Source of the DNA: Panorpa germanica
Lineage: Eukaryota; Arthropoda; Insecta; Mecoptera; Panorpidae
Direction of reading: 5' to 3'
Assembly: GCA_963678705.1 (NCBI GenBank)
Contig: OY783212.1
Coordinates: 13,082,001-13,146,000, forward strand
DNA length: 64,000 nucleotides
Below, piece by piece: positions 45,208 to 56,465 of this stretch. Position numbers and translations under genes: made by a program. The notes beneath the pieces are model-generated. The model was given only the letters and a program-made list of their open reading frames with translations. It ran no database searches and was not told the origin of the DNA. Every line of letters begins with the position of its first letter. Position 1 is the stretch's first letter.

Positions 45208-47879
45208 GAATCGCACTCTGGAACGCCAATGGTCTTGCTAAACACAGCGAAGAAGTAATTTCCTTTCTTCTAAACCAAAACATTGACATTTTGCTAGTTT
45301 CTGAAACGCACTTTACCACTAAAAGCTATATGAAGGTTCCAAACTATAGAATATATGACACTAAACATCCGGACAATAAAGCGCATGGAGGAACAGCTAT
45401 CATCATTAAGTCTTCTATACAACACCATGAAATTAATGAATATCGCCAAGACTTCCTGCAAGCAACAAGTATTGTAATAAGCGAGCTGAACAGACATTTA
45501 ACTATCTCCGCAGTATACTGTCCACCGAAACACAACATAAAGTCTGAACAGTTCTACTCTTATTACAATACACTAGGTCCACGTTTCATATCAGGAGGGG
45601 ATTTTAACGCAAAGCACCCCGAATGGGGATCAAGACTTACAAATCCTAAGGGAAATGAACTGTATAAATGCGTTAAAACACATGGTTTTACAACCCTGTC
45701 AAGTGGTGAACCGACGTACTGGCCAACGGATATGGCAAAAACTCCTGATCTAATCGATTTTTGCGTAGTAAAAGGAATTTCCTCTAATTACCTCAAAGCT
45801 GAGTCAAGCCTGGATCTCTCATCTGACCACTCACCAGTCATCGTCACATATATCACCCAAATGATGTATAAAGTACCCCTCTTCACAGCACCCAACAAGT
45901 ACACAGACTGGAGTTTATTCCGAAACTTAATAAATGCTAAACTTAATTGTCACATCTCACTCAAATCAGAAGAGGACCTTAATCAAGGAGTTAATCTGTT
46001 CAATAACGTGATAAGAGAAGCCACCGAAGAAGCCACACCTCCAGATAGTGTCTTCAACCGAGTAAATGGATGCCCCCCACAGTTAAAGAAGAAAATTGCT
46101 GAAAAGAGAAAGTTGAGAAGATCATGGCAAAACACCAGGCTCCCATGCGAAAAAACAAAATTCAACCGTGCATGTAGGGAACTTAAATGTATGCTAGAAG
46201 ACATGAAAGAGAAATCACTGCAAAATTATTTAAGTAATTTAACAGCTACTGAAACTACTAACTATTCACTGTGGAAAGCAACCAAGCGGCTTAAGCAGCC
46301 TACAACTTATATTCCGCCTATCAAAACGCCAGATGGTAAATGGGCTAGAACCAACAGTGAGAAAGTCACAATTTTCGCTGATTACTTCGAACAAGTTTTT
46401 AAACCATTTCCTCCAACCCGCAGTGAAGATGAAGAACAAAACATACATGAATTTCTAAGAGTCCCATCGCAGTCAAGTGAACCTATAAAACGTATAAGAG
46501 TCAAGGAAATACAAAACCTAGTAAAGTATAATATAAAAACCAAAAAAGCACCAGGTATTGACAAGATAAACGGAAAAATTCTGAAGGAGTTACCGGCGAA
46601 AGGAATGAGATACCTCACTATTTTATTCAACGCAATTCTAAGATTGAAGACATTTCCGCTTAAGTGGAAAACTGCAGAAATAATACTTATTCCAAAACCA
46701 GGTAAAGACGCAAAAGAGGTATCGTCATACAGACCCATAAGTCTTCTTCCGGTAGTGTCAAAACTTTTTGAAAAACTTATTCTTAAAAGACTGAAGATTA
46801 TTTTCGAAAATAGCAAACTAATTCCAACACATCAGTTTGGCTTTAGACAACAGCATGCTACAACTGAACAAGTACATCGAGTAGCCTGCACTATAAATTC
46901 AGCACTACAGGAGAAGAAGTATTGCTCAGCGGTTTTTCTTGATATCAGCCAAGCGTTTGACAAGGTATGGCATCCTGGACTACTGTTTAAACTAAAAACT
47001 GCACTGCCAAATGACTTTTTCCAGATATTAAAGTCTTATATCACAAACAGAAAGTTTATGATAAAATATCAGAATGAAAAATCAACGATACGTGACATTG
47101 AATCGGGCGTTCCTCAAGGTAGTGTTCTCGGACCAGTACTATATTTATTATTTACTTCTGACCTTCCTACCATGCGTGAAACAACAGTAGCAACCTACGC
47201 TGATGATACCGCAATTCTGGCACTTCATGAAGACTCCGTCATTGCTTCCGCAAAACTGCAGAAACATCTACTACAGATTCAGAATTGGTTAAAAGATTGG
47301 AGAATAAAAGTAAACGAAACTAAATCAGTTCACGTAACTTTCACACTAAGGAAGAATTCTTGCCCCCCAGTCACACTAAATAATTTACAACTTCCACAGG
47401 CAGAGACAGTAAAATACTTAGGTATCCACTTGGACAGACGCCTAACATGGAGAACGCATATCTGGAAGAAACGGTTGCAGTTAGAAGGTAAAAGAAGAGA
47501 TATGTACTGGCTCTTGGGCTGGAAGTCTCAGTTATCCATCAGTAATAAACTACTGTTGTACAAGGTCATACTGAAGCCAATATGGACATATGGGATAGAG
47601 CTATGGGGCAGTGCCAGCAATTCTAATATAGAGATTCTACAAAGGTTTCAAAATAAACTGTTAAAGCAAATCCTTAACGTACCGCGATTCGTTCCAAACT
47701 GGTTAACACATCAAGATCTAGGGGTTCCATATATAAGAAGTGCAATTAAGAATAGCAGCAAGAAATACGTAAAAAGATTAGAAGTTCATCCAAATGAATC
47801 AGTTGTACAACTTTTCCAGCATAAACCGATTAGACGACTGAAACGTAAAAATCCAATTGACCTACCAAATATGGTGTAG
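45201..47879 (+). CDS. Jockey ORF2, endonuclease and reverse transcriptase
   Basis: The element's replication enzyme: it nicks target DNA and reverse-transcribes element RNA at the nick. The apurinic-type endonuclease shows WNANGL (from 45219), SETHF, GGDFNAKHPEW, DLIDF and SSDHSPV. Reverse transcriptase blocks follow in order: APGIDKINGKIL, SSYRPISLLPVVSKLFEKL, HQFGFRQQHAT, FLDISQAFDKVW (first catalytic Asp), GVPQGSVLGPVLYLLF, YADDTAIL (catalytic Asp pair) and KYLGIHLDRRLTW. The C-terminus has YGIELWG and no RNase H. The first ATG (45291) lies inside the endonuclease and would remove WNANGL. The frame is open from 45099 without an ATG, so translation probably starts near the ORF1 stop by reinitiation or another non-canonical route. 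I therefore begin it at 45201, a homology-based estimate. No disabling change is visible. Confidence 0.92.
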   Translation, partial: SLRIALWNANGLAKHSEEVISFLLNQNIDILLVSETHFTTKSYMKVPNYRIYDTKHPDNKAHGGTAIIIKSSIQHHEINEYRQDFLQATSIVISELNRHLTISAVYCPPKHNIKSEQFYSYYNTLGPRFISGGDFNAKHPEWGSRLTNPKGNELYKCVKTHGFTTLSSGEPTYWPTDMAKTPDLIDFCVVKGISSNYLKAESSLDLSSDHSPVIVTYITQMMYKVPLFTAPNKYTDWSLFRNLINAKLNCHISLKSEEDLNQGVNLFNNVIREATEEATPPDSVFNRVNGCPPQLKKKIAEKRKLRRSWQNTRLPCEKTKFNRACRELKCMLEDMKEKSLQNYLSNLTATETTNYSLWKATKRLKQPTTYIPPIKTPDGKWARTNSEKVTIFADYFEQVFKPFPPTRSEDEEQNIHEFLRVPSQSSEPIKRIRVKEIQNLVKYNIKTKKAPGIDKINGKILKELPAKGMRYLTILFNAILRLKTFPLKWKTAEIILIPKPGKDAKEVSSYRPISLLPVVSKLFEKLILKRLKIIFENSKLIPTHQFGFRQQHATTEQVHRVACTINSALQEKKYCSAVFLDISQAFDKVWHPGLLFKLKTALPNDFFQILKSYITNRKFMIKYQNEKSTIRDIESGVPQGSVLGPVLYLLFTSDLPTMRETTVATYADDTAILALHEDSVIASAKLQKHLLQIQNWLKDWRIKVNETKSVHVTFTLRKNSCPPVTLNNLQLPQAETVKYLGIHLDRRLTWRTHIWKKRLQLEGKRRDMYWLLGWKSQLSISNKLLLYKVILKPIWTYGIELWGSASNSNIEILQRFQNKLLKQILNVPRFVPNWLTHQDLGVPYIRSAIKNSSKKYVKRLEVHPNESVVQLFQHKPIRRLKRKNPIDLPNMV

Positions 47880-48060
47880 AATAGGTTCCATATGTACGAA
47901 ATATTATTGTAATAGGTTAAGTCAAAGGGTGAGTCATCGATGGATGGCAAGCTCGCATGTCATTTTTTATTTATATATATTCCCAAAATTTAATTATTGT
48001 TCTTCGAGGACAGATTGTAAATTATGTATGTTGTAAAATAAAAAAAAAAAAAAAAAAAAA

Positions 48061-48070
48061 GTCTGCACGA
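48061..48070. repeat. target-site duplication, right copy
   Basis: Exact repeat of 43617-43626, directly after the element's A tail. Confidence 0.9.
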
Positions 48071-49005
48071 AATTCTACGAATTAAAAAATAAAAATATTT
48101 TTTGCGTACCCATATTTAAAATTGAAATTTGGTTATTTTATTTACTTTTTTATAGAGGTTCATTTAGAGGAGAAAGGTGACCTTCATAAAACGTTCTTTT
48201 TAAATAAAGTTAGACAAAATGGAGAGATCTTATACACCAGGGTAAAGCTATGAAATAATCCCTGATAATAATTTTTTTATGAAGTACAGTAATGTATAAT
48301 AAATACACTTTGACAAGGTTTGAAAAAAGTCTTGCGTAATATTTTTTTAATTTCTAAAAATAGCGCAGTTTGCTACATAACCAACTGGGTAAATAAATAA
48401 GTTACCTCTGGGTAAATTGTATTGAACAATTAATGATATTCAAAATGTTATTCCATGCTATTATTATTATTGGTCGAATGAATTTATTTATTTATAAATA
48501 ATAAAGTTCCACAGGGAAAGTAATGAAACAATAATATTTACATTACGCTTGTTTGTTTCAGGTTGCTACAACAGGTCGTACAACAAAAATATCTAAAGTT
48601 AAAATAAAGCATGTTGTTGAAAAAACAATGAAAAATAAATTTCAATATGAATTGAATAGATGAAGTAAAATATCATTCATAAAATTCGATACAGTTTTAA
48701 AAAAATATATTGAATATTATTTTGTTTGGAATAATAACAGAAAAATGTTATTTCTTTGTTATATTCAACGATGTAAGAAACCAGATTCATTTCACGGCAG
48801 TAACAATAAAGCAAAAAGTACATTTAGCAGTAAATTTACTATAGAATCTAATAAGAATAATGCTTTGGGATGCTGAGAGATGAGCAACAAAAATAAAACA
48901 TTACAGATACTTTATTAGCCCGAATAAAAAGTAACTTGCACAGTAATAAAGTAAAACCATAGGGAGTAGTGAACTAAACGGAAGTGATTCCAATATTAAG
49001 ATAAA
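48071..49005. promoter_or_regulatory. receptor upstream flank or 5' UTR
   Basis: AT-rich sequence between the Jockey element and the receptor start codon. I see no clear TATA box, initiator or splice acceptor. Whether exon 1 starts here or is preceded by distant non-coding exons cannot be read from the sequence. Confidence 0.3.
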
Positions 49006-49255
49006 ATGGTGTCGTTCAGCGGTGAAAATGATGTAGGAAGTGTTGTTAGCACGGAACGATACGAAGATTATTTAAACATTAATGAAACAGAAGAGTTTCT
49101 GTGTTACTTTAAACAACAAATAGAAGAGAAACAACCAAATGGTGGTTGCCAGACATATTGGGATAGTGTTCTTTGTTGGCCAGCAACTCCCCCGGGAACT
49201 GCAGCAGTGCTGCCTTGTTTTGCGGAGCTTCATGGAATTAAATACGATGTCACTC
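49006..49255 (+). CDS. Dh44-R: CRF-like diuretic hormone (DH44) receptor, coding exon 1
   Basis: Encodes residues 1-83 plus one base of a class B G-protein-coupled receptor. In insects DH44 receptors signal through cAMP in Malpighian tubules and neurons. Visible: a polar N-terminus with sequon N26-E-T, no obvious signal peptide, then hormone-binding domain cysteines 33, 48, 57 and 71 and the diagnostic YWDSVLCWPATPPGT and LPCFAELHGIKYD segments. This is the DH44 type rather than the calcitonin-like DH31 type. The start is supported by an in-frame TAA three codons upstream (48997-48999) and by A at -3 and G at +4. The donor is ACTC|GTGAGT, phase 1. Reading through the donor would give only two more codons before a stop. 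Confidence 0.93.
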
Positions 49256-49847
49256 GTGAGTAACACATTTACATATTAAGAAACTTTTATATTAAATTTA
49301 TAAAAACATTTTTCTTTTTATACTCGTATGTAAGAAGTGTATGCAAATATATTTCAGTAGTTTTAGTACTACGTTGTATTTATAAAATGTCTTCAAACAT
49401 AAGAATACTTTTTATCTAAAGGACTTAATAAATCTATATTTAATATATATGCATATATTTTAAATTGCAATACATTTAGCTTTCTCTTTGGCAAGAAATG
49501 CAATAACCATTTTGAAATGGATGATAGGGATGTCAAAAAGAATAAATTAAATACTTTATGTTATGGAAAGTGTCAATGTTTTCGAGGTATTAATGTTCAA
49601 TTAGATTTCCGATAAAAAGGAGAAGAAACTTGAATTATTTATTTTCCTAATATTAAAAGAAGACTTTACTTAAATTATACATTACAAACGAGTTATATCA
49701 CTTCAACGTTGCTCTCCGATTTGATCCAGTTGTAAATTATCATTTGGAACTCAATACGTCCATCGTGAATTTTGATTAAGCGGGCTAGATGAAATACATA
49801 AGACGATAACACTGGTAGGATTAAAAACCATTATTTTATGTACACAG

Positions 49848-50050
49848 ATATCTATCGTACCGTTCGTTAGTGAGACATATCCGTAAATTGAGTTTTGAGA
49901 TAACGACAAAAACAATATTAGAATTGTATGCATTCTAGCGATATTTAACTAGTTTATCTGCATTTTTTGTTTGATGGCATGAGTATTAAATCAGATAGAG
50001 GATATATTTTTACATGTGATAGAGATGTCTCACTAGTAAACTGGACATTC
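49848..50050 (+). mobile_element. MITE-A, copy 2 (about 203 bp)
   Basis: Left end CGTTAGTGAGACAT and right end ATGTCTCACTAGTAAACTGG are inverted copies. The interior matches 50765-51022 (TTTTGAGATAACGACAAAAACA, TATGCATTCTAGCG, TTTATCTGCATT). Non-coding. Confidence 0.7.
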
Positions 50051-50764
50051 AGTATCTAGAGAACCGTGAATAAACGTGTCTCTCTTCACATTTTTAGGGT
50101 TAAAATCCACGAATCTAACACCATGTACATCTGCTTCATAATAGTCTGGTCTAGACCGTCTAATCTTCAACTTTTAATTCTTTCTTCACAGTATGTCAGC
50201 AGATAAGTAACTTGTCAAAACGTTTCTATACAGATAGGAAATTTGATAGACTAAACACTTATTAATAAAATAGAAATGTTGAAGATACAATTATATTTTT
50301 ATATTTCTTTTCTGGAGTTATTTAATAATTCCATAATTCGTTATTAGAAGTTTGAGACCACTGAATGTCCAAATCCTTTTGTGACCACAGATATTTCTAA
50401 CTTTTCTCGTCACCGCATTGTCAAGGGAAAACGGCTTTTCCAGACAAAAAAATTAAATCTTATTTCAGATCAATCGTGCTTTAAAAGAATCTCAATAGTC
50501 TGACAATATTTTCAAATGGAACTCGGCTCGAGATCAAATTTACATTGAAACGAAACAATTTATACGGCTTTTATAAAAGATTTGTATAATAATGAATTAT
50601 TATGTAATATTTATTTATTTATTATAGTATTAGTTTAATATTTATAATTATTGTTGGCTAATTTATACCTTAATATTAAATTACAGTGACTATACTCATT
50701 ATTACCGAAGTTTATCAGTATTAGACGCAAATAGTAGTTGTATGAGTGACTTCATGTTATTGGT

Positions 50765-51014
50765 ATATCGATCGTCCAGTTCATTAGTGAGACATCTGCG
50801 AATATTTAGTTTTTTAAGAACGACGAAAACAATATTTTAGTTAGTAGCATATTAGCGGTATTCGACAAGTTTAACTAACATTTAATTTTGTTTGTTTAAT
50901 TTTGTAACTTGTCTGAGTATTCAATCAAATAGAGGGTGCAATTTTGCATACAACCGCAAACACAACTTTTTAGATTTTAGATTTTTCAGAGAAGTCTCAC
51001 TAATGAGCTGTACG

Positions 51015-51022
<8 letters not shown>
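50765..51022 (+). mobile_element. MITE-A, copy 3, clearest ends (about 258 bp)
   Basis: Starts ATATCGATCGTCCAGTTCAT and continues TAGTGAGACATCT. The right end, inverted, reads ATATCGATCGTACAGCTCAT and TAGTGAGACTTCT. The inverted repeats are thus about 33 bp with three mismatches. It is flanked by TA, and on the right it runs directly into an (AT)n tract. No open frame of note. Confidence 0.8.

Positions 51023-51057
<35 letters not shown>
51019..51057. repeat. (AT)n microsatellite, about 39 bp
   Basis: Pure AT repeat starting at the terminal ATAT of the adjacent MITE-A copy, so the element end may have seeded it. Confidence 0.95.
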
Positions 51058-51061
<4 letters not shown>

Positions 51062-54000
51062 ACGAATTGCGAATGGCTAAAAGCCAGTAACATATTTTAT
51101 TTTGTGAAAGTGCAACTCGCATGAAATAAACTGTCTTCAACCAGACAGACATATTTTTATGATTATTCAATTTTTTAATACATTATCCATTTTTAATGTA
51201 ATAAAATCTGAAATATACGAGCGTTAGCTATTTGGATATTAAAGGATACATTCACTTTAAATGGAGGAAATAAATATGATCCTATTTATGACACAAGGAA
51301 AAAGCGATACCTTGAAATAGAGGTCACAGAGTCTATATAAATTTTATATATTTATGACCTTTACAAAGCTACATAACTTGTGTGGATATAAACCTACTAT
51401 GGGATTTATTTGAAATTATATTTCAATTTCAAATTATATAATAATCAATGTGTTAGTTTTATTATAATAAATATAAAGTTTTACAACTGTAACGACTGCT
51501 TACTACTTTATTAGATTCAAATATTTAATTAAAGTATTTTATTGATAATAAATGCAGGTAATGTCAATAAATTGTCAGTTTGATTTGAAATGCAGGGACT
51601 GAAAACGGTTTCCAAATAACGTTATTTACGAAAATGTTGATTACATCGAAATTTATGATTCGTTATTTTTAACCACAATATTGTGACTATAAAATTAAGT
51701 TTTTTTACAAATTATTCTGGATAAAATAACGTTTTGAGAGAAATCATTTAAAAAAAAACACCGTTACATATTTTTAATATTTTTTGTAATAAAGTGTGAA
51801 ATTGCCACATATTTTCAATGGTGCCAGAGAAATATTCATTTCCATTATGGTACACAAAAGCGGAAACGTGCTTTTCTAAGGAAAAATAAAATCATGAAAG
51901 GTAGATATCAGAAGAACGAAAAGGAACAAAATAATTTTGAGACTAGCTTCAATATAATATAACATAAAGTTCAATGAAACTAGAAACACTAAAAATTCAT
52001 TGATAGATTCAGTTTTAAACTTATTGTTATAAATAATTAATAAAACAGCCCTATTGGCAATCAAGTAATTTCGATTTAAAAACAGTGTTATGATTTTGTT
52101 CTTTTAACATTCCACAAATATAACTTTTAGCTTATTTTAAAAGCAAGTTGCGTTATTTTATTTGCTCCTTTTACTTTGGTGTTCATTTTAACATAGAGTG
52201 CACTATAAAGCTGCAGACTCAAAAAAAGATACGTGAAGTTTGGCGAAACTCATTTATCAGAATGGATTTATAAAATTCTGTTCTAAAATATTTTTACTGA
52301 AAGAAACCAACTGAATCAACTGAAGTTGATGGTGACCAAATCAAAGTTATAATAGTGTTTAATATGAAATTCATTTATATCCACTTCTTCCAACATCTTA
52401 TTTTACTCCTATAACCTTTCGCGACAGTCCCATCACCCAACGGACCCTAGTACTGACCTTTAGTCATGCTTTTGTGCACATACATATTTCACTATATAAA
52501 AATATTCTACTCTTCTTTTTTTTCTAGTTCCACCTGGTATAACGTTGGTATCAAGCTATAAAACTTATGAGCTTATAAATTATCATCAACGCCAACACTT
52601 TCTTTTTGTTTGGCACTGTTTTAGATGAGGTGTTATCACAGTGGCTTACATCATATAACCTGTACCATTTTATTACAAAAGTACCTTAGAAATGTTCTGA
52701 TTAGGTCTGTCTAGACAAGTTCTTTTATTTTTATAAATTAATTTCGATCATAAAATGAATAACGTAAATTTAAAACACGTTCACGTCTGACTAGATATAA
52801 TGCGTTACAAGTTCTTTAACTTTTTTTCTATAAATGTAACATAAATAAAATACGCAGTCTGTGGGGTGTTAGTTGTATACTACCGATAGGATGAACATAT
52901 TTTAAATTCTAATTTTATTATGATCAGCGAATTCTCAGGTTATTTAACTTCATGACACTCTTATAAATGGTCAGGCTGGTTGTTGATTTAGTGTGGCGTT
53001 CAACGAAATAAATTCAATGTTTCTAAGCCTAGAAGTTGTGTAGTGGTTACCGCAAAAACCGCACCATGTTCATCTTATTCTGGCGTTAGTATTTATTTAC
53101 ATGAGCAAATAGGAATTGAAAAATAATTTACTATTACGCTTGCTTAAGGTTTTTCATTTATTAAAAATAAAAAAATATATTTCTTGTCACACAATATGAC
53201 ACACTCGGACATTTTACAACTATAAAAAGATTCACCTAATATTGAATGTAACTTAATAATACATTATTATTATTTTTTTGCTGACTCCTATCATCGACTC
53301 GACTGTAATACGTTTCAAATTGTTGAATGTTGAACAAATTAAAAATAATGAAATTATTTACATATTACACAATCCTCAGTATTTTCTTGGTCTTATTCTG
53401 CTTGTTATTTTAATTAGTAAATTTCTTTTTTCATTCTCTCTGTTTTCTCAAGAATGTTCATTACATTTGTTGAGAAATGAAAATCTTGAGAATTTACTTT
53501 CGAGATATCTTCGAACAGAATTTACAAAATCTTTTTCATTGATTATGTTGCTACTTAAAATGAATAATGACTAATTACTGTTTAAGTTAATTGATTGTAA
53601 ATTAAAATTTGGCAAATAAGTCATCGGGATTATACTCGTAATCGTTTTTTTACACACAACACAAAGTCTATGTCTTAGTTTATTCTACTGACGTGCTCTT
53701 ATGTTATTGCGGCTTTATATTATTACAAAATGAACTTTTCACAAAATTCAACAGTTCTCCTTTTATCGCCTGGAAATATTAGACGATTTAAAATAAAATT
53801 GAGAATAAGAAACGTAACAAAACGATAGAATAACGAAGCCAAGCATTGGAACATAGTCGCTTCACTGGCCAACCATACAGTATTAATGATTACACCATTA
53901 TCAAATTATAAAAGTAGGAGAATATTTAATCTCAATAAATAAGTATATATTAAACAAAACAATAATTTACTGGTGGTGACAAACAAGTTTTAATACAATC

Positions 54001-55137
54001 GCTGTTTTGTTAATTAAATTTTAATTGTTTAGACAGGAGTAACAGTGTTTAAATTGCGTTCAACTACAATTTACTGAAAATGGTAACATGTATAGACAAA
54101 TATTGTAGCACTCGCTTTCTGTTTGTCTCTACAGGTGTCACCACGATCGTACCCATACCCGCTCTACATAAAATGCAAAACAGTATAAATTTATTCCGCA
54201 TTTAATGTTATAGAATAGGAACAAGTGTTTGTTTAGTTTTTAATCTCCATTTAAATCTCGGCAGAAACAGAACTTTCATGTACGAGTAAATAAGACAAAA
54301 ACCGCTGACGTACAATTCTATTAAGTTTAGAAATTCTCTGACTTAAATATCGGTTAGGGTGAAATATAAAAGACTATTCTCGATGAAGAGTTGGAGGGTG
54401 AAATAGGGTAAAGACGAAGTAAGAGGAGGGGGCGATGTCAATTAAGTGGTACTGCTAGGGGTGGTTTATCACCGCAGGCGTGAGCTTCATTAGTTACCAG
54501 AAAGATCAGACAGCAATCTTGGGAACATGTACATAAAATCACCTAATCAATATACGGGGACATGTCTGAAATATCGTTCATTATAAATAACCGTCGATGT
54601 TTCGCACGCTTTAAGTTTAAATTCCTCGCCATTACAAATGGTCTATGAGATAAAATTATTGGGACGCTCGCAAATGGAAGGCAATATACAACTTATGTTC
54701 TCAGCTGCTGGATTTACGTTGTCATGTGATTCACGGCTCCCGGAAGATGGAGCTGTCAACAAAATAAGTGTGGTCATATTCATGACAAGCATCGCTGAAC
54801 AATATTATAGAAATAAAAATAAATGCAATACTATTTTTCTTCTCGTGTAGGAATTGTAGAAGTACCAGTGGTTTATGAGTTATTTTATTAAATGGATGGC
54901 ATATTCTTGTGGGCTTTTGTAGGAACTAACACCATATTCCAGAAAGCAATATTAAAAACTCACGTTGAAATATATTTAATAGCGTCTTTTAGATGATAAA
55001 TTATGAAATTTATAAATCTTATGATATTTATATACTTTTGAAGTTAATTAAAGTTCAATTAGAAAGTTCATTTTATAATAAAATTAGATTAATCTTACAT
55101 AAGAGCGTCGGAAAGAGGAATATTACAAAATAAGATG
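51058..55137. other. intronic AT-rich stretch
   Basis: No gene. The segment 54580-54790 is open on both strands (plus: MVYEIKLLGRSQMEGNIQLM...; minus: PSSGSRESHDNVNPAAENIS...) and is more GC-balanced than its flanks, so it may be an exon or element relic. A very strong plus-strand 3' splice-like signal lies at 52527 (TCTTCTTTTTTTTCTAG), followed by 32 open codons, and another at 54134. Confidence 0.35.
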
Positions 55138-55255
55138 CCGATCGTGCAGTTCATAAGTAAGATATCTCCGAAATTATTCGAGTTATATACATTCTAATGG
55201 TATTCGATAAATCTGCATTATAATTTTGTTTGGTTGTGTTGTTGTAGTTCTACAA
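55138..55255 (+). mobile_element. MITE-A, copy 4, partial
   Basis: Starts CCGATCGTGCAGTTCATAAGT and follows the family through TATCTCCGAA, GAGTTATATACATTCTAATG and AATCTGCATTATAATTTTGTT. The right terminal repeat is lost. Confidence 0.6.
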
Positions 55256-56334
55256 AAAATCTAAGAATTATAAATACTGCATAAAGCTAACTAAAGAATT
55301 AAACTATTCATTAATACTTACATTATTTTCCTGATAACAAGGAGCTCATAAGAAGGTGTCACAGTTTGTCATCTGAAAAGAACACGATTTTAAATTAAAA
55401 TAAAATAAATTTAAAAGCTTTACAAAAAATAAATTGTATCATTCGCATTCACATCTGAACAAAAATCTATATTGAAGAAAATATGAAATTCTTTGTTAGA
55501 AATGTATAGGTTTCAACACAACAATAGATTTCAATAGAATGACTTTAATGACAAAATATTTGACGTAAAATGCTGTTGGTTTATTTTATGTCTCTCATAC
55601 TACACGTATATTTCTATGAAGTTCGATAAATAATATGGCTTCTCAGATTGTTTCGTGCCTCCTACGTTTTACGGAATTTCAAGATCAACACTTCGAATCG
55701 AAAATCCGTTGTACTTAACTTGAAAATCATTATATACATTAGAGCCCATTCAGTCTATTCATTTGCAAATATTTGTTGGATTATGTTAGTATGTGTATTC
55801 TGTTTTAAGTTAAATGTTAAACGACGATTATGCACCCCTCCCCCCAACCCCCCGTTCAGCACCGTTTCCCGTGCCAACTAAACTAAACACAATAGGTAGA
55901 ATAACCTAAGCCTAGCCGCAAAGGTAGAGATAGGTAATTTACTAAGACAAAGGTATAAATGATCAAACATTTTGTATTATCAATTCCTTGGATATTGTAA
56001 GTAAATAACTGTATCAAGAACTTAGTGGGGATAATTTAACCCTTGAATTCAAATAATCTCTTAATATTAACTTATTTGAGGCAAACATTGTAGTTTAGTT
56101 TAGAGGTGTTTTTATCCGAAAGGAAATTTAGGGGAATTTTTATCATAAGGAAAAACGAAGAAAATGTGCAAATATATGTACGTCCGTAGTTAACATACAT
56201 AACCCATAAAAATGTTTTATTGGATTTAAAAAATAAAAAGAATTGGGGTGTGAGCATATTACAAGTACGCATTGATAGAATCAGGATCTTAAGTATGCAG
56301 TTATATTTCTTCCAATTTACTTATTATTTTACAG

Positions 56335-56465
56335 GCTTTCATCAGCTAGGTTACATCTCGCATTAATTGCAATATAATAATTGTTTGTTTTATAGATTTG
56401 TTTATTATATAGTTATATATTTATGTATTTTAGATTTGTTTACCATTTGATGAGGTAAATTCTTT
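56335..56465 (+). repeat. dispersed repeat, copy 2 of 2
   Basis: Counterpart of 3055-3185 (CATCAGCTAGGTTACATCTC, then GCATTAATTGCAATATAATAA). The following 100 bp include TAGCTGAGTGTTAGAGC, resembling a tRNA A box, so the repeat may belong to a SINE. Confidence 0.45.

Larger units (their letters stand above)
43627..48060 (+). mobile_element. full-length Jockey-clade non-LTR retrotransposon
   Basis: A 4.4 kb element bracketed by a 10-bp direct repeat. It has a 309-bp 5' leader, ORF1 with zinc knuckles, ORF2 with endonuclease and reverse transcriptase but no RNase H, and a 160-bp 3' UTR with an AATAAA-like signal running into a 21-A tail (48040-48060). This architecture is that of the Jockey clade. 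Its base composition is visibly less AT-rich than the host DNA, except for parts of the 5' leader. Both reading frames are intact and the duplication is exact, which implies a recent insertion and possible autonomy. It lies between the divergent minus-strand gene and the receptor, in the receptor's orientation. Confidence 0.95.

Noticed and set aside
44550-46816. Minus-strand frames inside the Jockey element
   Set aside because: Shadows of ORF1 and ORF2, which carry the conserved motifs on the plus strand.
49072-49266. Minus-strand frame opposite receptor exon 1
   Set aside because: Complement of a clearly identified coding exon.
50080-50130. 3' splice-like signal TCTCTTCACATTTTTAG in receptor intron
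   Set aside because: T-rich acceptor-like sequences are common here; the following frame closes within about 14 codons and lacks a donor.
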